Assembly (NCBI GenBank): GCA_037178625.1
Contig: CM074130.1
Coordinates: 4,216,001-4,280,000, forward strand
Length of the DNA stretch: 64,000 nt
Reading direction: 5' to 3'
From: Skeletonema tropicum
Lineage: Eukaryota; Bacillariophyta; Thalassiosirophyceae; Thalassiosirales; Thalassiosiraceae
Both the position numbers and the translations under genes were made by a program. Positions 43,131 through 54,725 of the stretch are shown piece after piece (position 1 is the stretch's first letter; the number at the start of each line of letters is the position of its first letter). The notes below the pieces were generated by a model. It worked only from the letters and a program-made list of their open reading frames with translations. It searched no databases and had not been told where the DNA came from.

Positions 43131-45163
43131 TCACTTATAACTATTTGCTTTGTGCTTTGGTTCGAATTGGAAATCATCAGACACCTTCCCAAGAAGCATT
43201 TCACTCAACTTAATCCAGTCTGCGCAATTCTTCGACAGCATAATAGTCTCCAAGTCCGACCTTCCGCACAAGTTGTTTGGAGGCCGTTGGTTCATTTGTT
43301 GGGGCACAACTTCCAGCATTCCTACAGGAACGTACCTATGCAAGAAGGACAACCACTCCAATAGGAAGCGTCGCGTACGATTGACACCTTGCTGATCAGA
43401 TCCCCACTGCTCCAGCCCAAAGCGGGTAAAATCCTTGAGCATATCCAACCTCTCTGTAGCAGAGATATCCCAATTTCTACGCTCCTTTATTTCCGTCGGT
43501 AGCCAGGGCTTGATTAGGGCTCCACGTCCAAGCATTGCACATGGGATAAGATTGTTCACTCCGCCGTCCTCACCAGATTTTTCGACATTCTTCAAAATCT
43601 TCTCTTCGTAGTCAGCATAAGAAAAGATATCGCCATTACCAATTAGAGGAATATTGTTAAACTCAGAGGATTGACTGCAGCCAACTTCGGTAATATAGTC
43701 CCAATTCGCAGACCGCGAGTAACGCTGGAGGCGAGAGCGTCCATGAAGCTAATGTTGAATAGATTGATATGAAAGGTGTAAGACGATTTGCAAGTACTCG
43801 AAAAGATAAAGGACAACCCATAAATACTCACCATGAATGCCCCAACACCGTCTATATTCCATTTTTGGATGTTACGCTGCAAGTGATGAGCCATAGGTTC
43901 TTTCTCATTCCATCCAGTCCTCATCTTAATTGTCACGGGACAGTTCAAAACCTTCAGCATCCCCTCCAAGCTGGCACGAAGCTTCTTCTCTCGAAGCATC
44001 AAACTCGCTCCCGCCCCCTTGTTACAGATCAAGTCTAGCGGACAACCCAGATTCATATCAAGAAAGTCTATCTCAATACTTTCTTCATTTGCCAGCACTT
44101 CAGCAAGTCTCGTAAACTGATCTGCGTGACCTCCGGCAATCTGCACTCCAAAGCAATCTTCACTGGGATGTCGCTTCAACAGCGCCCATTCGGAAGCTTG
44201 CCCCTTTAACAGTTGTTCCGCAAGAGCCATCTCACCACAGGTAATATCTGCACCATATTGCTTCATAATACGACGGAAGGGGAGATTGCCAACCGTTGTC
44301 AGTGGGGCAATGTAAACTTTGTCGCGAAAATCAATCAGCTTGCGTTCTTTGGCTGGAAGTACAGGCGTCGTGGCGGTATCGACAGGTGGAGCTGCTTGAT
44401 TCTTATTCTCCTTTGATCCTTTCTTCATCTCAAAGTGACGCTTGCAAACAAAAGGATACTTGTTCTTTCGTAACAAATTTGTCGTCTCCTTGGAAAGTAT
44501 ATTCTTGACGTTTAATTGATGCTTCAAGACTGTTCCCGGCTTCGGCTTATCTGCTGGTTTGCAAGGTGATGACGCCTCAGTTGATTGGATTGCAGGTTTG
44601 GGAAGGCCAATGGTTTCATTGCCACTTTCATCAACTGTACGGCATAAATTTTGACCTGTAGCCATGTTTATATGAGGTTCGCCCAGACGACACATGATGC
44701 CAAACTGACAGTATCCATTTTGCTTCCAGAATGGGCATTCACCCTTCAACCAATCTGCTCCTCCCTCGCCTTCCGAAATGTCTGGTGGCCTATTTGCGAG
44801 CATTTCTTTTAGATCATGATTGTAACGACACCCTTTATCGCTCTTTTCAAAAGGACATGATTCTCCCCTAACAACTGCCAGACAAGCCTTGTCGGCATCT
44901 GCGATTTTAGAATCGCGAGGCCTTTTCTTATTTTGACCGCGGTTGGGCTTTCTATCATCTTTGGAAGTGCCATTATCACCGCCGTTGTCTGAGGTTGAGG
45001 ATGATGGCTGTTCCTGGACGAGACATGATGGCCGCTCGTCGAGTAGAAATTCTGATTTCACTTGCACTGTGAAAGATTCTTGTGATTTTCTCTCGGCGAT
45101 GCTGGCTGCTGCTGCTGTATCTACCTCTGGGGTAGATGATGGTGGGGGCTCAATGCTACTCAT
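43131..45163 (-). CDS. DUS3L: tRNA-dihydrouridine synthase 3
   Basis: Flavin enzyme that reduces uridine 47 of tRNA to dihydrouridine using NADPH. 649 residues, exons 43832-45163 and 43131-43748 with an 83-base GT-AG intron. After a disordered N-terminus there are two CCCH zinc fingers (C-x8-C-x5-7-C-x3-H pattern in [14 protein letters not shown] and [16 protein letters not shown]), a hallmark of the Dus3 branch. The TIM barrel begins [16 protein letters not shown] and holds [16 protein letters not shown] (active-site Cys), TIKMRTGW and the [10 protein letters not shown] segment that spans the splice junction. A C-terminal helical domain follows. Confidence 0.92.
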
Positions 45164-45594
45164 ACTTTCAGTAGTGATTTCGTATGTTTTACTCTACAAC
45201 TACAACCAAGCCTGGTTGATTGCTTGTGGATAGCGCGGCAATTCTGTGGATGCTTGTCTTGTGATCGATTTGCAAAAAGATGAAAGATGTGTGGCCGAAA
45301 TTGCTAAAATTTAATTGGGATAGAAACAATAGGGACTAGGGACTGCCTTCAGCCCTCCCTCCTATCCTCACGGTGGATTCGCCTTATAGCATTTGTGATC
45401 GCTAACTATCGCTAACTGTGACATCCAAAAATCTGATGAGAAGCCCATCACAATGTCGATATCTTCCGTCAACTCGTTACTACTGTCTACTCTATCTATG
45501 CCATTATGCCGTTTCAATGCAAAAATGAAGACATATTTGGCTGCATCATTCTTCGCCTCATATGATTATATGATTTGGTACTAATAATTATCGA
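45164..45594. other. Intergenic, no gene seen
   Basis: 430 bases between two minus-strand genes; upstream of DUS3. A duplicated gctaactatcgctaactgtg phrase at about 45402-45420 is the only structure. Confidence 0.4.
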
Positions 45595-46868
45595 TTACCT
45601 AGGTTCGGCTTCAGCACAAAGAGTAACACCATGTGCCTCAAACATGTGAACACGGAGAGCCACATTAAGTAAGCGCTTACTGCAATGAGGACAAGTGCTG
45701 ACCATCGTATCCTCTTTCGATACTTTCACCTGCGCCGTTTCATCAGCATCATTTCCGACTGCGCCATCGCCATTATCTTCTGCAGATGTAGATGAATCGA
45801 ATACCATCAGAGGTTGATGGAGAGCAACCTCCCCATTGATGTCTGCGACTAAAGATCCTTCATCGACCTCGACAGTATCAATTTGTCTCTCTGCAACAGC
45901 GCTATTATTGATTTCGACATCTTCTGCTCTGGGACGTCGGGGAGCATATTTATTAGGACGCTTTGACTCCTCTTTCAAACGCAAAATATTAGATTGTATG
46001 AATTCAGCACTCTTCAAGTAATACTGAATGAACACCTTCTTCTTGAGTTCCTTCCCGCGAGTAGCGCCCATCTGACGCATCAATTGGTTCCAGATTGCAT
46101 GGGCGCTTTCGATGTTTTGCTCGTCAAAACCACCAAGAGTTCCCCACATAGTCAGCTGGTCAAGAAGATGGCCAATGAAGAGGAGATGACTTTTGGGGAA
46201 TGCAGGAAGTTTTGACTTCCACTCGGCAATCGGTACGTCAGTTACTAATAGCTTGACAATGAGATCTTTGAGCTTCTTAATGTTCGCTTCAAAGTCTTTA
46301 ATTGCCTTGTCGGACTGCTTATTGACGGATTTCATTACTCGTTGGATTTTGAACCATAGAGACACAACTTCCTTCATTCGCAATGTGAAATTATTCAACT
46401 CTTCCTTCAGATCTTGTTGTTCGATGATAGGATCAAACTCATCGAACATGTCACTGTATATGACTTCACTATGCTCCGCATAATTCATGCAATGGTTACC
46501 GACCATTTGTGCTTCAAAGTAAGGGCTTCACCCAAGACCATCTTGCATTTAGAACATATCACTTTGAGGTGATCAATATTACTGGGATCAAGAGGGAAGT
46601 TGAAGCATGACACTGCTGTATCGCGACTACGGAATAATTGAGAAGGAGCGGTTAGCTTCATTGGGGCCGAGTTATTGTGACCTCTCGTTGAACGACGCTG
46701 TGGAGCCACCACAGTTGTTGCAGATTCTCTGCCACGTTTTGATGTTTTTGAAGATGATGGAGTAACAAATTGCCCGGATGAACCTGACACTGGAGTATAC
46801 ACCCCAGCCGGCGCATTTCGGCGGCTACCGCTATCTCTGTTGTGGCTAGAATTGGGGGTTGTTGCCAT
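45595..46868 (-). CDS. Zinc-finger protein, possibly transposon-derived
   Basis: Two overlapping ORFs. The first (ATG at 46868, good context accATGg) is basic and Ser-rich and ends with VICSKCKMVLGEAL-x-LKH, a C-x2-C...H finger. The second (to 45595) is helical, contains PAFPKSHLLFIGHLLDQLTMWGTLGGFDEQNIESAHAIWNQL and ends in a C2H2 finger (CPHCSKRLLNVALRVHMFEAHG). Joining needs a shift of minus one (or plus two) at 46485-46506, or an unseen intron; the joined product is about 424 residues. The D-E-Q-x-I-E-x-x-H block recalls C-terminal parts of large transposases, so this may be a transposon relic or a domesticated gene. Confidence 0.4.
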
Positions 46869-47042
46869 GGTTAGCAAGAATGAGTGCACAAGATGATGTG
46901 GAAATGACGCTTGGCGCAAAAAAAAAACTAGATTCCCCAAAATCCAATAATAGTTCTCATAATGATCTCACGCACAAAAACGTTAATACCGTTTGTATAC
47001 ACTAGATATTTTAGGGGTGAATGCTTTTGACAACCAACTAGT

Positions 47043-47120
47043 GAGACGGCAACACCCAGCATATTCTAACTCGCAAGAGTCTGGGGAACGGAACACGAAT
47101 ATGTTGGGTGTTGCCGTCTC
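47043..47120. repeat. 24-base inverted repeat, strong hairpin
   Basis: gagacggcaacacccagcat plus attc (47043-47066) pairs with 47097-47120 with one mismatch (G:T in RNA), leaving a 30-base loop. It could be a foldback element or MITE, or a small-RNA hairpin. Confidence 0.85.
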
Positions 47121-47262
47121 AGGGGTGTTTTATTGGTCGAACTCACTAACTACCCTCTACGTAGGAATTAGTTCAAAGTCGGAGTCACACAAATGTCGTC
47201 TGCCGCGGTCTCGAATCCACCGTGTCCTCCCTTGCCCCTTACCGGCTTGCTTGCCCCTATGC

Positions 47263-48632
47263 TCCTTGTAGGTAAGAGTACGAGTATTCGTACTCTCACA
47301 CCAAAATTTTTAAACCTAAAGTTCTCCTAAAAGAAGCCACTTTCACACCTTTTAAGCATAACCATCGTGTTCAGCACAACCGATTTAGTCTTATAGCATA
47401 CTTTAACTACTTTATTCCACCATAAACTTTAGAGATACGACCGTTGCAAACTGCACCATCCGATCACTCAAAAAATGTCATCGTACTCTCACACACCATA
47501 CTTTGTACCATCGTATCTTCATAACTACTCAATTCTAGGAGGCCCACAGTGGCTCCCCGTGACGGTAATATCATGGAATCGCGAACCGTTGTGGTGCGGG
47601 TGTCAGAATCGGCCGGTGTGGTGTGCACCGTCTCCATACATAATGTCGTTGTGATGATGCGTCTTTCATCAACACGTGATGATGGATATATTCAATAACT
47701 ACTCGACAAATTAACCGATTCAAATAAAACCAAAAGGTAGACTGCTTCATATGATGCTGCTGATGGGATTAATGTGGGTGGATCGGTCCTAATTGGTGAC
47801 GGGGTGGCCATAGAAGATGCCATGGTTGTTGTGTCGACATGATTTTTTGATGAGTTTTTTGAATTTTTTGCAATCCGTTACCCAACAATTCACCATCATG
47901 ACGATGAATTGGCTGACATAGGAGGCGATTCCGACGACGATCTCTCGCACAATGCTTACAACAACCCCGTTGTACATGGAGATGTCCTTGGTATCGCTTA
48001 TCTCCCCATCGGGCCCTCTCCTACACCGCATTTTAGTGGCAGTTGCGCCCGTCATCGGTCCAAACTATTAATGTTGACGACGTAATTGATGGAGTAAATC
48101 ACCAAACGGCAGACGAAAGAGAAGTTGGAGCGTCATATAACGTCAAATGGAAGGTGTGTGTGCGAGGTCGTAAGGTGTGGCGCTCTGATTCGAATGAAAT
48201 AAAGGAATATGTGTCAGATGTGAGATTTTGGATGAAAATTATGTCAGCATCTGCAATGGTCGATTGATGCGCAATACCTTCTTCTACTCCGCACCACCCA
48301 CCAAATATGTTAGGGCATAATGTTGGCAACAGCTTCTATTCGTTTTTTGTGCTATTATCAATGTTTATTGTCCACCTTTATCTAATTCATTGCCACCGGA
48401 GCACACAAAATGAGGTAAAAAAATTCGGGTAGGTTTACATAGATGCACATAGTGAGCAGAATACTAGTGCTATTAACATAAATGGGGCATCAAATGAAAG
48501 CTCACGACATGCCTAACAAGATTGTCTAGGTGTATTATGTCATTATTGCCACAGAAGTAGCTGTAGTAGTAGCACAAAGATGGCCATTTTGAGAGTACGA
48601 ACATTCGTACTCTTGGTCTGTCCTACAAGGAG
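47263..48632. repeat. Inverted-repeat-bounded segment
   Basis: The left end has ctccttgtagg (47262-47272) then the palindrome agagtacga-gtat-tcgtactct (47275-47296). The right end has the same order inverted: agagtacga-acat-tcgtactct (48592-48613) then cctacaaggag (48622-48632). The phrase gcttgcttgcc lies outside both ends (about 47245 and 48649) but not immediately adjacent. The 1.3 kb interior has no supported gene; a short open stretch on the plus strand at about 47905-48060 (acidic, GGDSDDDLSHNAYNN) may be a relic. Candidate non-autonomous element. Confidence 0.6.
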
Positions 48633-49059
48633 ATATTATTGCTGAGCTTGCTTGCCTGATGCTAGCTATTGTAGCAAGCTAAGTAGAAGCTAACCCATCG
48701 ATCGAATAATATGCTCTATTAGACTGTTACCATAGCTTCATTTCACCCCTGTTACTCGAGAAAGTGACCGAGAGATAGTCCCAGCGTTGCCAATAATCGA
48801 CTGGAGAATTTTCGTACCTCAGGTTGCCTTCCAAAATCATCCAGAAGTTGCGTTCAATCCGGTTTCAAAAAAATATAGGTGCAGTTGACAGTACTTCTAG
48901 ATAGACGCAGCAGTGCTTCATCAACAACACAGAGTCACACCACAACAAATAAGAGATATATCTCCGGCCGAATATCTATTTGCACAAAAAATTCACAACG
49001 ATACACACATAAATTTGCTCATACGATAAACCCCCACAAAAAGATAATAATTGACCACC

Positions 49060-50231
49060 ATGCCTCAACAACGTTTCCCCAAAATTGAAATCCTCTCCAT
49101 CGCACCACATGCCATCTCATTCATCCTTTCCGAAACGGATACCTCCATGGCCAATGCACTACGAAGGATCATGATTGCGGAAGTTCCAACACTGGCGATT
49201 GATTTGGTGGAGTATAGTGAAAATTCAAGTGTGTTGAATGATGAGTATATTGCTCATAGGTTGGGGCTCATTCCCATCCGTTACGCACCTGATGGGAGTG
49301 TAAGGTGAGTATTAATTATGTTGTGTGCTCATTCTTGATTTCATTTTCATACCATCTATCTAAAAATCACCACTGTTGCATGCCTTTCTTTTCTTGTACA
49401 AATCAGGGGGGGAGATTGCAACCAAGCCTTTTTATCTCATAGAGAATGTGTTTGTTACGATCGTTGTCCGCGATGCAGTGTTGAATTTGAGTTGGATGTC
49501 AATTTTGACAAGGTGAACCCAACAAGGCCTGATCAAGAGCGTGATTTGGGCTTGACTGTCACTAGTAAAGATCTGGTGAGTGATACGACATCATATCGTG
49601 TTTAGTTGCTTATTGCTTTTATGCTTTTCATTTCTCACTTATACATGTTTTTACCAAACATAAAATGCTACAGGTGTCCAATAATGTGCTAGTTTCTCCG
49701 GCCCACTTTTTGAATGAGGAGGAGCAAGATAGATCTCACGATGAGGGTATCTCCATCGTTAAACTTGGACCTGGACAACACTTGAAACTCAAAGCCATTG
49801 CACGCATGGGGATTTCCAAAGAACACGCCAAGTGGTGTCCTGTTGCTGTAGCAACTTATCGATTTTGGCCTATCATTACCATCAACGAGGAGGCATGCAA
49901 TATGTTGACATTGGAGCAAAAGCAAGAGCTGGTGGATGCCTGCCCCGATAGGATATTGGAATTGGATGAAATCACTGGGAATTTGGTAGCTGTGGAAAAT
50001 GCTTACGAAATGGCAACCTTCACTGAGGACCTCAAGACGGCTCAAAATGCAATGAAGAAGCGACCAGAGGATGAAGACTTTGTTACAGTGGAACACAGTA
50101 CTGACAAATTTGTGTTTTCTGTGGAAACTACCGGAGCGATGGATGCGGAAGAAATTATCATGAGCGCATTGAAAGTGCTAAAGGATAGATTGAATTATCT
50201 GGCACAAGAGGTAGAAAAGTTGAAAGATTAA
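49060..50231 (+). CDS. RPB3: RNA polymerase II subunit RPB3
   Basis: Alpha-like assembly subunit of RNA polymerase II that pairs with RPB11. 323 residues; exons 49060-49304, 49407-49575, 49674-50231, with GT-AG introns of 102 and 98 bases. The start ATG lies in accaccATG. Domain features: the alpha-motif ETDTSMANALRRIMIAEVPTLAIDLVE, AHRLGLIPI, a zinc loop CVCYDRCPRC, LGPGQHLKLKAIARMGISKEHAKWCPVA, and a C-terminal helix that dimerises. The size is in the normal range of 270-320. Intact. Confidence 0.93.
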
Positions 50232-50647
50232 TAAAACTTATTCATTTGGATACTGGATACTAAGAAGTTCATGAATAAGTATCGAAGAGGCATTGAGGAT
50301 CTTTCTTTGGACACAAACAGGACAGACGGTGCACGATGGCTCACCTCTCTCATCAGGCGGGGACAATTTAATCTTTGAGTTACTATTAATACCCCCCCCA
50401 CCTAGACACCGGTTTTAGGGCTAGTGGTTCCCCTGAGTGGATTTTTACCCCCGCTGTGAGAACCACTAACAAATACATAACAAACGTAAACCACAAACCT
50501 CCAACTGATTGGCATCGAGCACACAACACCAACACATTGGTACAATGGTAGTACTACCCTCTAACAACACTATTAGTTGAGTTATTTTTTACATCGCTTG
50601 GTTCTAAACTCATCGGCTGCCGCCCCCCAGCATCGCCATGGTGCTCA
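50232..50647. other. Intergenic with short inverted repeats
   Basis: Contains C8 runs, an agtggttc/gaaccact inverted pair (50423-50430 and 50460-50467) and atttttacccccgctgtgag (50441-50460). The latter is inverted at 51668-51686 (cgggggtaaaaatta), so the next 1.2 kb may be bounded by imperfect inverted repeats. Confidence 0.45.
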
Positions 50648-51624
50648 TTGACGTGCATTTCTATGAGCACGAAAACAGTTAATGCAAAGATCTGTACGTG
50701 TACGAAGGTGCGGGCAAATGATGACCATTCGGATCTTCTGCTGACTGTTGTGAAGAAGGGTGTCAAAAAGCTCTTTGAAAAGGAAGGAAAAGATGTGACG
50801 GACGATGCTCTAGATGCCGCCATCGGGCGTATTGAGACAATCACTTGCAGATGCGTCTGACCCAGGTGCTTGCAATCTTGTTGAATTTCTCCAGTGAATT
50901 GACTCCTCCACAATTCCGTAATGTTGCCCTACAGAGACAGCCAACACCAATCATTAATCCCAGACGGACGGAGCATTTTTATTCTCGCGATGAAGTCATT
51001 ACTATGTTCGCAGGGAATGAGGATGCTCTCACAGATTTTTCTGATCTACCTTCTTACAAGAGTCAAGGAGCAGAGACAAAAGCACAACGTGATAGAGCTG
51101 TCGCCAAAGAGCTCAAGCTTAAAAGTTGGGACCCGAAGAAATTAAGAAGTTTTATTGTCTGCTTCTTTTGTGGAAAACGTCGCTGCATATATTCCCCTTC
51201 GGATGCGGATTTCGCTAGAGGAAGCGCAGCTCTTAAGGCACAAAGCTTGAGTCTTTGTCTGATAGATATTCGTGTGGTGATTTGATATTTGGCGATGAAG
51301 ATGATATGAGCAAGATTATTGTTCAGAAGCTGAACTTGACCTGCGAGTCTCAAATTGAACCAAGCTACTACAAAAATGATGGTCGCACATTGAAACTGAA
51401 ACCTATTTGTGTTCATTGCGGAGAGTCAGAGTCGGGAGCTGCTGGAAGTTTTCTTCTGGGGCAAGAGCAATTGAGACAACGCAATTTGACGGGTTGTTAC
51501 AAATATGCTTACCCATTTGTATCATGTGCCTTCGAGTGGCAAGGAGGTTGTCAAGGGGAAGGCGAAAGATAAATTGGAAGCACGAGCGGAGCAGGCACGT
51601 GCAAAAGCAACGAGTAACAACTAA
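50648..51624 (+). pseudogene. Broken gene with zinc-binding Cys motifs
   Basis: Coding-like sequence in three frames: about 50648-50857 (acidic, LLLTVVKKGVKKLFEKEGKDVTDDALDAAIGRIET), 50900-51255 (TPPQFRNVAL, SFIVCFFCGKRRCIYS) and 51250-51624 (SDRYSCGDLIFGDEDD, KPICVHCGESESG). It ends in a Lys/Ala-rich tail. CFFCGKRRC and CVHCG look like zinc knuckles. Joining needs shifts near 50855 and 51250 or introns I cannot place, and no clear start is seen. Family unknown; the flanking inverted repeats suggest mobile-element origin. Confidence 0.4.
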
Positions 51625-51715
51625 GATATACACAACCATGCCCACACGACCTACTCTACTACAGCCTCTACACCGGGGGTAAAAATTACGGGGGTAGAAA
51701 AGTTGACCCCCCCCC

Positions 51716-52003
51716 CTCACCACAGCAAGCTGCGCTTAATTCGACCGGACATACTAAGGGAGAGCTAAAAAGTAAAGACTAACTCTACTAACCATGTAAA
51801 GCGTTAGCGTACATGTAGGTAAGTTATACTTACTTAGTATGGCTAGAGCTACTCGGAAAAACAGAATCTGTCCGTGGGCGGAAGAGTTGCGCTTTTTTAA
51901 AATCGACTACTAATTCCTACGTCCATGAATTAGAAATAAGCAGCTTAAAAAATAGAGTACAAACAAGCAACTTAAAAAAATATGCGTACAAACCAGGCTC
52001 GAG
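51716..52003. other. Intergenic, no gene seen
   Basis: AT-rich, with a short repeated phrase agcaacttaaaaaa/agcagcttaaaaaa near 51940-51975 and a ctaattcctacgt/gaattag inverted pair at about 51909-51931. Nothing coding. Confidence 0.35.
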
Positions 52004-52762
52004 TTACGAGTTAGCTACATACGTTATGGTGACCCCCCCAAACGCAGCAGCAGCTGATCCAGTGTAGGCCGTAAACAGAAATGTATTATCCGCCCACATG
52101 ATAGACGTAGCCTTGCAAAATTCGTAGCAAAACTTCTGTGCAATCTTGATTGCGGTGCTTTTACCTGCTCCGGCAAATCCCGTCACAAACATGAGCAGCT
52201 GCTCTCTTCCTCCCCTCTCTCGTAATTCCTGCTTCAATGCCTCGATGTCATTCATGGTATCTTTCCCGATTGCGGTCCATAGTCCCCCTAGTAACGTTGA
52301 GCCGTCTTCGTCTTGCGTCAATAAACCAAGCAAGAATGAACAGGCAATCACTTCGTACATGATGTATTGTTTCTCGTCGAGGCGTTTCTTTTCATCCCGC
52401 AGGACAGCACGAGCAACACCTTCGAGTGTAGGAACTGAAACCTGTTGAGGTTTGTCCTCCCCGGCACATCCTTGCTCATGCGGCGAATCCGGAACAGGAA
52501 TGTTCATATTGCAGTCGGATTCATCTGTGGAGTAAACATCATCGTAATTCCCTCCACCCAGGAGTGAACCCTTGATCAGCTGTATGATAGTGGGGTATGA
52601 TCCCCTCTCTGTCTCCTCGGACTTTCGATCATTTGATACTGTGGGGGTAGCGGTGCTGGTAGTGGTAGATGCACCAATATCATTCCCAGAGATAGCAGTA
52701 TTATTGGTCGAGCTGGAGATGATTGATTCATCTGGCGACGACGATGCAAGACGGGCTTCCAC
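52004..52762 (-). pseudogene. PIF1/Helitron-type helicase, N-terminal fragment
   Basis: 252 codons from a Ser/Thr-rich start into a helicase domain. A Walker A loop is present (FVTGFAGAGKSTAI) and after it WADNTFLFTAYTGSAAAAFGG, motif Ia of PIF1/Helitron helicases, where the frame ends at 52004. Motifs II to VI are absent. It is complementary in content to the C-terminal fragment at 11267-11825, but the two are 40 kb apart and need not be one gene. It lies head-to-head with RNR2, where the RNR2 5' exon would be expected. Confidence 0.7.
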
Positions 52763-52814
52763 GAGACGGGTATGGGTAATGTTGGTCGGATCAAGGAGCC
52801 TTTTGTGAGTGTAG

Positions 52815-54035
52815 GCGCGGACAAAATTATGATAATGGCGGTGCAGATATCATAGCCGAGGTCGCAGACGAGGAGCCTTTACTAAGGGACAACCCACGCC
52901 GCTTTGTGTTGTTCCCCATCCAAGATAACGAGGTAGGTGGGACATGCAATTTGCCCAAATGTTACTTGCATACTCTGCCTCACCTCCCTCTGTATGTCTT
53001 CGTACTAGAGATATGGGTCATGTACAAAAAGGCACTAGCTTGTTTCTGGACTACCGAGGAAATTGACCTTTCCTCCGACCTCAAAGATTGGGAAGGTCTA
53101 GCCGACAACGAACGTCATTTCGTCTCCCACGTCCTTGCCTTTTTTGCTGCCTCCGATGGTATTGTCAACGAGAACCTCTCCAGTAACTTTGCTACTGAGG
53201 TGCAAAGCCCTGAGGCACGCTTCTTCTACGGATTTCAAATTGCGGTTGAAAATATTCATAGGTAACAAGATGAAAAAAATGTGTAGGCTTTTACATTGGC
53301 TCGTACATACACCATTGACACTCACCTGTTTCCTGGTTTCTGGTATATGTTTACATACATTATAATCTACACAACATTCAAAGCGAAACCTATTCGTTGT
53401 TAATTGACACATACATTAAGGACCAAAAGACCAAGTCTCGTATTCTCAATGCCATCGAGACCATTCCCTGTGTTCAAAAGAAGGCTCACTGGGCTCTCCG
53501 GTGGTGCGACTCCAACAACGCTTCCTTCGCCGAACGTATCATCGCCTTTGCAGCCGTGGAGGGTATCTTTTTCAGTGGCAGTTTCTGCGCCATCTTTTGG
53601 TTGAAGAAGCGTGGTCTCATGCCTGGCCTTTGTTTCTCCAATGAGCTTATCTCGCGTGATGAGGGTCTACATTGTGACTTTGCCTGCCTTCTTTACAGCA
53701 AGCTCGTGAACAAATTGCCTGTTATCCGTATTGACGAGATTATAACTAATGCTGTCCAGATCGAGAAGGAGTTTGTGGTGGAGGCCCTTCCTGTTTCCCT
53801 GATTGGTATGAACGGAGACCTCATGTGCCAGTACATTGAGTTCTGTGCTGATCGTTTGTTGGCTGCCCTTGGATGCCCCAAGCAATACGGAGCTGCCAAT
53901 CCATTTGAATGGATGGAGATGATCAGTCTGCAGGGGAAAACTAACTTCTTCGAGAGGCGCGTTGGAGAGTATGCTAAGAGTGGTGTTGGTGTAGCCCAGG
54001 AGGATCAAGTGTTCAGCCTCGACGCAGACTTCTGA
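52815..54035 (+). CDS. RNR2: Ribonucleotide reductase small subunit, 5' exon missing
   Basis: Carries the di-iron/tyrosyl-radical site used to make deoxyribonucleotides. Exons 52815-52932, 53011-53261 and 53384-54035; introns of 78 (in frame) and 122 bases. Conserved blocks: [37 protein letters not shown], the ligand region [26 protein letters not shown] (splice site inside; Tyr of SETYSLL is the expected radical site), [23 protein letters not shown], and the C-terminal FSLDADF that docks to the large subunit. Upstream of 52815 the frame meets a stop at 52777 with no ATG, but 52805-52814 looks like a splice acceptor (gtgtag), so a first exon must lie further left; I could not find it. The helicase fragment occupies that space. 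Confidence 0.9.
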
Positions 54036-54354
54036 ATTACTCCTATATCTCCCTAATATAGTGCGCTGTTCGATCATCACTGAATGCTGATTAGTAGTCT
54101 TTCTTTAGTTTATGTTGTTGTATACGATCTTGACATATTAGTCTCACGCTTATAGCATCAAATTTGAATATATCAATAGCACACAAGTTGGATCCTCAAT
54201 CAGGCCGATGAAATAAGCCTCAGCAGTATAATATCCGACATCTCTTGCAACCATGACACCAAAACAGCACTTGACTGGAACCTGTGATCGGACTTCAAAT
54301 AGGTATTGTACTTGTTGCCACAAAAGAGAGGCCAAGCGACTTCCCTGATGCATG

Positions 54355-54511
54355 GACTTAGGTTTGATGTAAGTCCCAAAAACTCAATTTGAAAAAAGTT
54401 CATACCAATTCCGTCCAAGGTAGATTTGAAATTGAAGTTAATCGTGGACTCAGGTTTGATGGTACTGAGTCCCAAAAACTCAATTTGAAAAAAGTTCACA
54501 CCACTTCCGCC
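54355..54511. repeat. Direct repeat of about 57 bases
   Basis: aggtttgatg...agtcccaaaaactcaatttgaaaaaagttca occurs at 54355-54413 and 54447-54511 with small differences, between RNR2 and the MORN gene. No gene here. Confidence 0.8.
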
Positions 54512-54725
54512 CTGTACATCTTGTAAAAGGTAGCAGACCCCAGAATCAAAACAAAGGGTGAGAACCCTACCTTAGGACTACTATTGAATAATATGCTGCT
54601 TGCTTTGATTTGGGGTTGGCCGATCCGAGCTTGGCTCATAAATCCGATTTGCTTTGTTCTCAAAGAAGACATCATTGGCTGCATCGTCATCAACATCTGT
54701 CGGTATTATTTCACTTAACTTCAAA

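Noticed and set aside
47789..48267. Short ORFs on both strands in the inverted-repeat segment
   Set aside because: No family features and the two strands compete; left as possible relic only.
52572..52808. Plus-strand ORF upstream of RNR2 as its first exon
   Set aside because: It is the antisense of the helicase fragment and in a different frame from RNR2, without a suitable donor.
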